DNA of 8,894 bases from an uncultured Clostridia bacterium (lineage in GTDB: Bacteria; Bacillota; Clostridia; TANB77; CAG-508). Below the pieces are notes generated by a model. The model worked only from the letters and a program-made list of their open reading frames with translations, was not told the origin of the DNA and searched no databases. Where the stretch lies: the NCBI GenBank assembly GCA_944388615.1, contig CALXJL010000061.1, positions 1 through 8,894 on the forward strand, written 5' to 3'. This document shows positions 1-6,862 of the stretch, piece after piece (positions within the stretch are counted from its first letter, which is position 1; each line of letters starts with the position of its first letter). Position numbers and translations under genes: made by a program.

Positions 1-2508
1 TCCTCCATGTTCTCCACATATTCCAAGTTTTATATCTGGTCTCGTTTGTTTTCCAAGTTTTACAGCCATTTCTACTAATTTTCCTACACCTTTTTGATCT
101 AATTTAGCAAATGGATCTGATTCATATATTTTTTTATCATAATATGATCCTAGGAATTTTCCAGCATCATCACGGCTAAATCCAAATGTTAATTGTGTTA
201 AATCATTTGTTCCAAAAGAGAAGAAACTTGCTTCTTCTGCTATTTCGTCTGCTACTAAACAAGCACGAGGTATCTCTATCATTGTTCCTACATAATATTT
301 TAATTCTACTTCATTTTTTTCAATTACTTCATCAGCAGTCTTTGTAATTATATCTTTTACATATTTTAATTCCTTCTTTTCACCTACTAAAGGTACCATA
401 ATTTCTGGAACTACATTCATTCCTTCATCCCTATTTACATTTATTGCAGCTTGAATTATAGCTTTTGTTTGCATAACAGCTATTTCAGGATATGTTACAT
501 CTAATCTACATCCTCTATGTCCCATCATTGGATTAAATTCATGTAAATTTGTAACTATATTTTTTAATTCATCAAAAGACATTCCCATATCTTTTGCAAG
601 TTGATCTATTTCTTCATCTTCATGTGGTAAAAACTCATGTAGTGGTGGATCTAATAATCTTATTGTTACTGGATAACCTTTCATTGCTTTATATAAACCT
701 TCAAAATCCTCTCTTTGCATAGGTAGTATTTTATCTAATGCTTTTTCTCTTTGTTCTGGTGTTGTAGATACTATCATTTCTCTTATTGCAGCAATTCTAT
801 CTGCTGCAAAGAACATATGCTCTGTTCTACATAATCCTATTCCTTCTGCACCAAATTCATATGCTTTTGCAGCATCTCTTGGTGTGTCTGCATTAGTACG
901 AACTTTTAACTTTCTATAATTATCAGCCCAATTCATAAATGTAGCAAAATCTCCAGAAACCGTTGCATCAACTGTATCTACTCTTTCACCATATACATTT
1001 CCTGTTGAACCATCTATTGAGATATAGTCTCCTTCATGGTATTGTCTTCCAGATGCATCTGAAAAACATTTAGCTTCTTCATCAACATTAAGCTCTCCAC
1101 ATCCGGCTACACAGCATGTCCCCATTCCTCTTGCAACAACTGCTGCATGTGATGTCATTCCGCCTCTTACTGTTAATATTCCATTACATGCAACCATTCC
1201 TTCAATATCTTCTGGTGATGTTTCCAATCTTACTAAAACTAACTCTTTTTCGCCTTGATTTTTTAATTCTATAGCTCTTTCTGCAGTAAATACTACTTTT
1301 CCTGTTGCAGCACCTGGAGATGCTGCTAATCCTTTTGCTATGATTTTAGCCTTTTTCAATTTATCTTGATCAAAATTAGGATGTAGTAACTGATCTAATT
1401 GATTTGGTTCAACTCTTAAAACTGCCTCTTTTTCAGATATCATACCTTCTGAAACTAGATCTACTGCTATTTTTAATGCTGCATTTGCAGTTCTTTTACC
1501 ATTTCTAGTTTGTAAAATATACAATTTTCCATGTTCAATAGTAAACTCAATATCTTGCATATCTTTATAGTGCTTTTCTAGCTTTTCAGCATATCTCATA
1601 AAATCATTATAAGCCTCTTCGTTTTTTTCTTTTAAAGTATCTATATGTTGAGGTGTTCTAATACCTGCAACAACATCTTCACCTTGTGCATTCATTAAGA
1701 ATTCACCAAATATATGATTTTCTCCTGTTGCTGGATTACGTGTAAAAGCCACACCTGTTCCACAATCATCTCCCATATTTCCAAATACCATTGACTGAAC
1801 ATTTACAGCAGTTCCCCAATCACTTGGTATATCATTTAGTCTTCTATAGGTTATAGCTCTAGGATTATTCCAAGATCTAAATACAGCTTTTATTGCCTCT
1901 ATTAGTTGTGTATGTGTATCCATTGGGAAGTCTTCATGTAAACATTCATTAAATATTCTTTTAAAAATTACTACTAATTCTTTTAAATCCTCTGCTGTTA
2001 ATTCAGTATCTAACTTAACACCTTTTTCATTCTTCATATTTTGAATAGCTTCTTCAAAATATTTTTTAGGTATTTCTCTAACAACATCACTATACATTTG
2101 TATAAATCTTCTATAACTATCATATGCAAATCTTTCGTTTTTCATAGCTACAGTTTGCACAACTTCATCATTCATTCCTAAATTTAAAATAGTATCCATC
2201 ATACCAGGCATTGATGCTCTAGCTCCAGATCTTACAGAAACAAGTAAAGGGTTTTCCTTGTCCCCCAATCTTTTTCCTAATCTTTCTTCTAATTTAAATA
2301 ATGATTGATAAATTTCATCTTCAATATCCTTATTTATTGTCTCTCCATCTTCATAATATTTTATACATGCCTCAGTTGATATAGTAAATCCCTGTGGTAT
2401 TGGTAATCCTAGATTTGTCATTTCTGCTAGGTTTGCTCCTTTTCCACCAAGAATATCTCTCATTCCAGCATTACCTTCATTAAACAGATAAACATATTTT
2501 TGACTCAT
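1..2508 (-). CDS. ppdK: Pyruvate, phosphate dikinase (C-terminus cut by window edge)
   Basis: PPDK interconverts ATP + pyruvate + phosphate with AMP + PEP + diphosphate in the cytoplasm; in anaerobes it serves PPi-linked glycolysis or gluconeogenesis. The frame is open for 836 codons from ATG 2508 to the left edge, with no internal stop when I read it through. Seen in order: the N-terminal ATP-grasp part (FNEGNAGMRDILGGKGANL near residue 8; VRSGARASMPGMMDT near 90), the swivel domain with GGMTSHAAVVARGMG, whose phospho-acceptor His is residue 454 with the regulatory-type Thr two before it, and the C-terminal PEP/pyruvate TIM barrel (TVRTNADTP-like, GLCRTEHMFF, FNPMMGHRGCRL, FFSFGTNDLTQ). The last visible residues are GICGEHGG, whose catalytic Cys is residue 831, matching the numbering of the well-studied C. 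symbiosum enzyme (874 aa), so only about 40 residues are missing. It has its own strong promoter. Identification is certain from motifs. Confidence 0.97.
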   Translation of the reverse strand, partial: MSQKYVYLFNEGNAGMRDILGGKGANLAEMTNLGLPIPQGFTISTEACIKYYEDGETINKDIEDEIYQSLFKLEERLGKRLGDKENPLLVSVRSGARASMPGMMDTILNLGMNDEVVQTVAMKNERFAYDSYRRFIQMYSDVVREIPKKYFEEAIQNMKNEKGVKLDTELTAEDLKELVVIFKRIFNECLHEDFPMDTHTQLIEAIKAVFRSWNNPRAITYRRLNDIPSDWGTAVNVQSMVFGNMGDDCGTGVAFTRNPATGENHIFGEFLMNAQGEDVVAGIRTPQHIDTLKEKNEEAYNDFMRYAEKLEKHYKDMQDIEFTIEHGKLYILQTRNGKRTANAALKIAVDLVSEGMISEKEAVLRVEPNQLDQLLHPNFDQDKLKKAKIIAKGLAASPGAATGKVVFTAERAIELKNQGEKELVLVRLETSPEDIEGMVACNGILTVRGGMTSHAAVVARGMGTCCVAGCGELNVDEEAKCFSDASGRQYHEGDYISIDGSTGNVYGERVDTVDATVSGDFATFMNWADNYRKLKVRTNADTPRDAAKAYEFGAEGIGLCRTEHMFFAADRIAAIREMIVSTTPEQREKALDKILPMQREDFEGLYKAMKGYPVTIRLLDPPLHEFLPHEDEEIDQLAKDMGMSFDELKNIVTNLHEFNPMMGHRGCRLDVTYPEIAVMQTKAIIQAAINVNRDEGMNVVPEIMVPLVGEKKELKYVKDIITKTADEVIEKNEVELKYYVGTMIEIPRACLVADEIAEEASFFSFGTNDLTQLTFGFSRDDAGKFLGSYYDKKIYESDPFAKLDQKGVGKLVEMAVKLGKQTRPDIKLGICGEHGG

Positions 2509-2517
2509 AAGTTTCAT

Positions 2518-2523
2518 CTTCCT
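2518..2523 (-). promoter_or_regulatory. Ribosome binding site deciding the ppdK start
   Basis: AGGAAG on the minus strand. Two in-frame ATGs follow: one at 2517 directly abutting the site, and one at 2508 after a 9-base spacer. The second has workable spacing and gives the family-like start MSQKYVYLF, so 2508 is preferred over a start three codons earlier. Confidence 0.7.
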
Positions 2524-2572
2524 TTCGTTTCTTTCTTTTATTTTTTATCTTTTTGAGTTATTTTATGCATAG

Positions 2573-2601
2573 ATTATATATTTATTTTTTTTATTTGTAA
2601 A
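2573..2601 (-). promoter_or_regulatory. Sigma-A type promoter of ppdK
   Basis: On the minus strand, TTTACA (2601-2596; 5 of 6 to the -35 consensus) is followed after exactly 17 bases by TATAAT (2578-2573; perfect -10). Transcription should start near 2566, leaving a leader of roughly 57 bases that is A-rich and shows no riboswitch-like structure. The promoter sits between the stop of the small membrane protein gene and ppdK, so ppdK can be transcribed independently. Confidence 0.85.
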
Positions 2602-2626
2602 GGCATGTAAAATTTTTAATAAATAA

Positions 2627-3016
2627 TTATTTTCTTGTAAAATTTACTCCTAAAATTCCTCCTATCATTCCAGTAACAACACATGAAATCATCATTATTA
2701 TTGAATACATATTTAAAGAAAAACTTGCATTAAAAATACTAGACAGAATATATAGCAAAAGGAAATATGTAACTCCTAAAATTCCACCAGTTATAATTCC
2801 TTTACTTTTTATTTTTTTACTTGTTACAAAACTACATATCAATATACTAATACTTGATAAAATTATTATTACAGGTTCAATCGTATTTTCTTGAATTTCA
2901 GTATATGTTAAAACTAAAGAAAAAATAATTAAAAAAATTATAGTAAGTAAAAATGATACTATAGAATATTTTACTCCTATAACAAATGGACTAACTTCTT
3001 CACTCTTTTTTTGCAT
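2627..3016 (-). CDS. Small four-helix membrane protein, TIGR04086-like
   Basis: A 129-residue hydrophobic protein. Four membrane segments are visible at about residues 15-37, 45-65, 73-95 and 101-124, with a lysine-rich loop (TSKKIKSKG, 66-73) between helices 2 and 3 and a glycine-rich last helix (VVTGMIGGILGVNF). Length, helix layout and the GGILG-type glycines resemble the TIGR04086/YrzE-like putative membrane protein family of Firmicutes, whose function is unknown. I chose ATG 3016 (MQKKSEEVSP) because AAAGGAA lies about 11 bases before it and the promoter -10 lies just upstream; the same frame is open upstream to an ATG at 3127, but that start would place the promoter inside the gene. In other clostridia this family is often found near tgt or SCIFF peptide genes; tgt is near here, but no SCIFF gene is seen. 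Family assignment is by resemblance, not a search. Confidence 0.72.
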   Translation of the reverse strand: MQKKSEEVSPFVIGVKYSIVSFLLTIIFLIIFSLVLTYTEIQENTIEPVIIILSSISILICSFVTSKKIKSKGIITGGILGVTYFLLLYILSSIFNASFSLNMYSIIMMISCVVTGMIGGILGVNFTRK

Positions 3017-3052
3017 ATAAATTTCATTCCTTTCAAATAGAATTATTACTAA

Positions 3053-3080
3053 ATTATATAATACTTTATTCCATTGTAGA
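3053..3080 (-). promoter_or_regulatory. Promoter of the small membrane protein gene
   Basis: On the minus strand, TATAAT (3058-3053) is preceded after 16 bases by TCTACA (3080-3075; 4 of 6 to the -35 consensus). It lies downstream of the terminator of the preceding operon and about 37 bases before ATG 3016, which fits an independently transcribed gene. The -35 match is only fair. Confidence 0.6.
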
Positions 3081-3125
3081 ACAAAAAATTGAACTTTAGA
3101 GATTCTCTTACATTTTATAAAAACC

Positions 3126-3155
3126 AAAAAAGGAGGCTACTTTTTCAGCAGCCTC
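3126..3155 (-). terminator. Intrinsic terminator after the queA-tgt-WG operon
   Basis: Minus-strand hairpin with arms GAGGCTGC (3155-3148) and GTAGCCTC (3140-3133): eight pairs, one of them G-U, with a seven-base A-rich loop, followed by C and six T (3131-3126). It begins about 20 bases after the stop of the WG-repeat gene, so it closes that transcription unit. Confidence 0.9.
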
Positions 3156-3175
3156 TATATAAAGCATTTCTTTTT

Positions 3176-4663
3176 TTATTGAACTTCTTCAGGAATCATT
3201 TCTGTTTCTATAATTTCTTCCTCATTAATTTGACCTTCAATAGTTTGTTCCTCATTATTTATATCATTAACACTATTGTTTTGTATGTTTGTATTTACTG
3301 TATTATTTTGTTCATTTCTTGTTACATATCTATTTATCATTTCTAATGCTCCATATTCAATTCCATCATACATCATAAAATATGTATCTATACCTGATGA
3401 TACTGTAGAATAGATTGAATCTAATACAATCGGGAATAATTCTTTCCCTTCAGAGCTATAAACTCCATATTTTTTATTTAGTCCCACTACAATTCCTTCG
3501 ACTCTTGGTATTATTAATAAAGGATTGGTAGTTTTATCTTTAACACCTGATGATGTACATCCTAATTCATCATATGTTACAGGTAATATATTATTACCAT
3601 TCACATCAAATATTCCCCATTTTTTATCTTTTTGTACTGGAATACATTTATCATAAATAATATATGAATTTTTTATATCATTTGATCTAAACACCGAAGC
3701 ATCTATTCCAATAGAATCATATTCAGTATGTATTACTGTTCTATTTGTATCTGTAACTATTCCATATTTATTTCCTATTGAAACCATATATAATTTTAGA
3801 TCTTTATCAATATTAATAATACTATCATAATCTGGTCTTATTTTCGTAGTTCCTTCAGCATCTACAATACCCACTTTATTATCATTTGTAACTACTTTAA
3901 ATTCATTTGTAGCTTCCATAAATTCAATTTCTTTATATCTAGCACCTATTATAACTTGATTGCTTAAACTATTAACCCCCACATTGCTATTACTACTTGT
4001 TCCTTCTGTTACTACTTTCATTCCATGTAATATAGCTTTAAAATTATTAAAATCTTCATAATTTGATTCACTAAGTTTACTTACTGTTTCTTCACCATAA
4101 ATACTCTTTGCCAAATAATATACACTATAAATATCAATTCTATTTTTCTCTTCACTATATACAATTTCTGAATTAAATCCTAATTTTGCACCATCTATAG
4201 TTGTATATAATTTATTATTTATTTGTTTTACAGGTTCATCTATTTCAAAATATTCATATTCTGTAGTCTTATATTGCATATTCTTATATATTGTATTAGA
4301 GTCCTTTACATATGTACAAGATTCAAATCCGTATGAGTCTTGTACATAACAAGCATCTTTATTTTCCTCATATTGATTATATTCACCATTATAATGATTA
4401 TATCCCATTGATGGTACTTTTGCTAAATCCTGAATAGATATATATACCTTTCCATCTTCAAATATAAATAAATCTTCTGCATATGAATTCTGAACTTGTC
4501 CATCAATTGTAAATACAAATTGTTGAGATTGAATATAATAAATTGTACACACTATAGCAATACAAATTGCTATTATAACTGATATTGATACTATGATTAT
4601 TACTGATAATTTATTATTTTTCTTTTCTTGTTCCTTGAATTCATCTTCTCCAATTAGATTCAT
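3176..4663 (-). CDS. Membrane-anchored WG-repeat protein with copper-amine-oxidase-N-like domain
   Basis: A 495-residue protein. Residues 1-18 are charged; 19-44 form one membrane helix (LSVIIIVSISVI...), so the bulk is probably outside the cell. Residues about 51-180 look like the copper amine oxidase N-terminal-like domain common in clostridial wall proteins: FTIDGQ..., then VYISIQDLAK, then KLYTTIDGAKLGFNSEIVY ending in RIDIYS. Four WG-type repeats follow, beginning NKVGIVDAEG (262), NKYGIVTDTN (298), KKWGIFDVNG (347) and KKYGVYSSEG (397), each leading to a YDS/YDE-like end; a degenerate fifth may sit near 434. The tail (450-495) is Asn/Glu-rich and acidic. WG repeats are thought to be protein-interaction or scaffold modules; no catalytic role is claimed. 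It starts 17 bases after tgt behind AAAGGAGG with 7-base spacing, so it is co-transcribed, and a terminator follows. It occupies the place where yajC or secDF often follow tgt. The specific function is unknown. Confidence 0.82.
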   Translation of the reverse strand: MNLIGEDEFKEQEKKNNKLSVIIIVSISVIIAICIAIVCTIYYIQSQQFVFTIDGQVQNSYAEDLFIFEDGKVYISIQDLAKVPSMGYNHYNGEYNQYEENKDACYVQDSYGFESCTYVKDSNTIYKNMQYKTTEYEYFEIDEPVKQINNKLYTTIDGAKLGFNSEIVYSEEKNRIDIYSVYYLAKSIYGEETVSKLSESNYEDFNNFKAILHGMKVVTEGTSSNSNVGVNSLSNQVIIGARYKEIEFMEATNEFKVVTNDNKVGIVDAEGTTKIRPDYDSIINIDKDLKLYMVSIGNKYGIVTDTNRTVIHTEYDSIGIDASVFRSNDIKNSYIIYDKCIPVQKDKKWGIFDVNGNNILPVTYDELGCTSSGVKDKTTNPLLIIPRVEGIVVGLNKKYGVYSSEGKELFPIVLDSIYSTVSSGIDTYFMMYDGIEYGALEMINRYVTRNEQNNTVNTNIQNNSVNDINNEEQTIEGQINEEEIIETEMIPEEVQ

Positions 4664-4680
4664 TTATCTACCTCCTTTAT

Positions 4681-5809
4681 CTATACATCATATCCATACT
4701 GTTTATAAAATTCGTTTCTAAAACTCAATAAATTATCATTCTCTATTTCTATTTTAACTCTTTCCATAAGTTTAGTCAAGAATCTCAAGTTATGTATTGA
4801 TAATAACCTTATACCCAATATCTCATTAGCTTTTACTAAATGTCTTATATATGCTCTTGTATAATTTTTACATGTATAACAATCACATTGTGCATCTAAT
4901 GGTGTAAAATCTCTTTCATATGTTGCATTTCTAACTACCACTTTTCCATTCCATGTCATAGCAGTACCATTTCTTGCTATCCTTGTTGGGAGTACACAGT
5001 CACACATATCAATTCCTGCTATTGCTGCCTCTATTAAATAGTCCGGTGTTCCTACTCCCATAAGATATCTTGGTTTATTCTTTGGCATTAAAGGTGCTGT
5101 ATATTGTAAAATATCAATAAACTCTTTCTTAGGTTCTCCTACACTAATACCTCCAATTGCATATCCTGGTAAATCTAAATCTATTAAATCCTTTGCAGAC
5201 CTTTCTCTTAAATCTTTATAAAAACCTCCTTGAATAATACCAAATAAACCTTGATCTTCTGGTCTTTTATGAGCTGCTTTACATCTTTTAGCCCACCTAG
5301 TGGTTCTTTCCATTGACTGTTTAGTATATTCATATGTAGCAGGATATTCTACACATTCATCAAAAGCCATTATTATATCTGCTCCAAGATCATTTTCTAT
5401 TTCCATTACACTCTCAGGTGAAAAGAAATGTTTACTCCCATCAAGATGAGATTTAAATTCCACTCCTTCCTCAGATATAGTACGTAAATCCCCTAAACTA
5501 AAAACCTGAAATCCTCCACTATCTGTAAGTATTGGTCTGTCCCATCTCATAAATTTATGTAGTCCGACCTGCTTCTTTAATTAACTTATTACCGGGTCTT
5601 AGATATAAATGATATGTATTTGATAAAATTATTTCTGCTTTTACTATATCTTTTAATTCTTCTGGAGTCATAGATTTTACAGTCGCCTGTGTTCCAACTG
5701 GCATAAATACTGGAGTTTGTATATCACCATGTGGTGTATGAATCACACCTCTTCTTGCTCCGGTTTGTTTACATTCATGTAATAATTCATATGTAATTGC
5801 TGGTTTCAT
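4681..5809 (-). CDS. tgt: tRNA-guanine transglycosylase, interrupted by one +1 frameshift
   Basis: Tgt exchanges G34 of GUN-anticodon tRNAs for the queuosine precursor preQ1. The gene is in two frames. From ATG 5809 (AGGAG, 8-base spacer) 81 codons read a normal N-terminus (HTPHGDIQTPVFMPVGTQ; LSNTYHLYLRPG). A single extra base then leads to TAA at 5557-5555. Skipping C 5566 continues as GGLHKFMRWDRPILTDSGGF, exactly the family pattern, to TAG at 4681. The joined protein is 375 aa, the usual length. Numbered on the joined protein, the key residues are Asp96 (TDSGGFQ), the nucleophile Asp270 (DMCDCVLPTR), and zinc ligands Cys308, Cys310, Cys313 and His339 (CDCYTC...SIHN). All catalytic residues lie after the break, so without frameshifting the enzyme is lost. 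The only plausible restart, ATG 5550, lacks a ribosome site and would omit the N-terminal barrel strands. Everything else is intact, arguing against a decaying pseudogene. Confidence 0.93.
5563..5569 (-). other. Candidate +1 frameshift site in tgt (GGT-CGG-A)
   Basis: Zero frame reads GCA GGT CGG ACT ACA TAA (stop at 5557-5555). Skipping the C at 5566 gives GCA GGT GGA CTA CAT AAA, coding AGGLHK, which is what Tgt proteins have here. It is not in a homopolymer run. The preceding bases are purine-rich (AAAGAAGCAGG) and could act as a weak Shine-Dalgarno-like stimulator. An intact GGA GGA pair in the same gene (DSGGF, about 50 bases on) carries no extra C. Whether ribosomes shift here or the base is an error cannot be told from sequence alone. 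Confidence 0.6.
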
Positions 5810-5836
5810 TTTTTCTTCTCCTATTATTTTATATTC

Positions 5837-6862
5837 TTACAATATTAACATTGCATCTCCAAAACTAAAAAATCTGTATTTTTCTTCTACAGCATGCTTA
5901 TATGCTTTCATTATAAAATCTTTTCCTGCTAAAGCTGACACTAACATAATTAATGTAGATTCTGGTAAATGAAAATTAGTTACTAAAGAATCTATACATT
6001 TAAATTTATATCCTGGATATATAAATATATTAGTATCTTTTTCACATTCTTTAACAAAACCATTTTCATCTGCCACAGATTCTAGCACTCTACAAGAAGT
6101 AGTTCCTACTGCTATTATTCTTCCTCCATTTTTTCTTGTATTATTTATTTTATCAGCATTCTCTTTTGTTATATAAAAATGTTCTGAGTGCATATCATGT
6201 TCTTCTATATTTTCCACTTTAACTGGTCTAAATGTTCCTATTCCAACATGTAATGTTACTTCTGCAATTTCAATTCCTTTTTCTCTTATTTTTGAAAATA
6301 ATTCATCTGTAAAATGCAGCCCCGCTGTTGGTGCAGCAGCAGATCCATCATATTTTGCATAAACAGTTTGATATCTATCTTTTTGATCCAATTTTTCCTT
6401 TATATATGGAGGTAGTGGCATTAAGCCAATTTTATCCAATATTTCATTAAATATGCCATCATAGGAAAATTTTATTTTTCTATTACCATTATCTAATTTT
6501 TCTATAATCTCACCATATAGAATTCCATCTCCAAAATTAATTTTTGCTCCTGGCATCATTTTTTTACCTGGCCTAACCATTGCTTCCCATATATCTTTTT
6601 CATCTGTTTTTAATAATAATACCTCAACATGTGCTCCAGTACTCTCTTTAATACCATATAATCTTGCAGGTAGAACTTTGGTGTTATTCCTTACCAAACA
6701 ATCACCTGGTTGTAAATAATCTATTATATTTTTAAAAGTAGTATCTAAAATACTTTCATCTTTTCTATTTAATACCATTAATCTAGATTCATCTCTTTTT
6801 TCTATAGGTACTTGTGCTATTAATTCTTTTGGTAATTCATAATTAAAATCTGCTACTTTCAT
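5837..6862 (-). CDS. queA: S-adenosylmethionine:tRNA ribosyltransferase-isomerase
   Basis: QueA transfers and isomerises the ribosyl group of S-adenosylmethionine onto preQ1 already placed in tRNA by Tgt, making epoxyqueuosine. The 341-residue frame is intact and of normal family length. Family signatures are visible throughout: FNYELPKELIAQ (6-17), RNNTKVLPARL (58-68), AAPTAGLHFT (176-185), LHVGIGTFRPV (204-214), TNFHLPEST (295-303) and the terminal RFFSFGDAMLI (330-340). The start ATG at 6862 overlaps the stop of the upstream protease-like gene as TAATG (one shared base), with GGAG about 16 bases upstream inside that gene, so translation is probably coupled. The gene ends 27 bases before tgt, the usual queA-tgt order. 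Identification is secure. Confidence 0.97.
   Translation of the reverse strand: MKVADFNYELPKELIAQVPIEKRDESRLMVLNRKDESILDTTFKNIIDYLQPGDCLVRNNTKVLPARLYGIKESTGAHVEVLLLKTDEKDIWEAMVRPGKKMMPGAKINFGDGILYGEIIEKLDNGNRKIKFSYDGIFNEILDKIGLMPLPPYIKEKLDQKDRYQTVYAKYDGSAAAPTAGLHFTDELFSKIREKGIEIAEVTLHVGIGTFRPVKVENIEEHDMHSEHFYITKENADKINNTRKNGGRIIAVGTTSCRVLESVADENGFVKECEKDTNIFIYPGYKFKCIDSLVTNFHLPESTLIMLVSALAGKDFIMKAYKHAVEEKYRFFSFGDAMLIL

Noticed and set aside
2606..2645. Two copies of TGTAAAATTT 30 bases apart around the end of the small membrane protein gene
   Set aside because: Ten-base repeats of this composition are expected by chance in such AT-rich sequence; no symmetry or link to the promoter makes an operator convincing.
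3017..3127. Upstream extension of the small membrane protein to an ATG at 3127
   Set aside because: The extra 37 residues show no family character, the promoter lies inside this stretch, and a good ribosome site precedes ATG 3016.
3017..3175. Possible small SCIFF-type peptide gene beside the TIGR04086-like gene
   Set aside because: I looked for a cysteine-rich short frame here because of the known association; none is present, only the terminator and promoter.
3089..3346. Plus-strand open stretch of about 85 codons, with similar ones at 7096-7296, 7805-8035 and 8617-8877
   Set aside because: These lie opposite well-supported minus-strand genes (or a terminator), have low-complexity hydrophobic translations typical of antisense AT-rich DNA, and lack ribosome sites.
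4681..5550. Independent short Tgt starting at ATG 5550
   Set aside because: No ribosome site precedes it, and it would lack the N-terminal barrel strands. The same frame continues upstream with the family residues GLHKF, so this is the second half of one interrupted gene.
5551..5560. Palindrome ATAAATTTAT just after the tgt frame break as a stimulatory hairpin
   Set aside because: All A-T, with no room for a loop; it could not form a stable RNA structure, and it has no counterpart at the second site.
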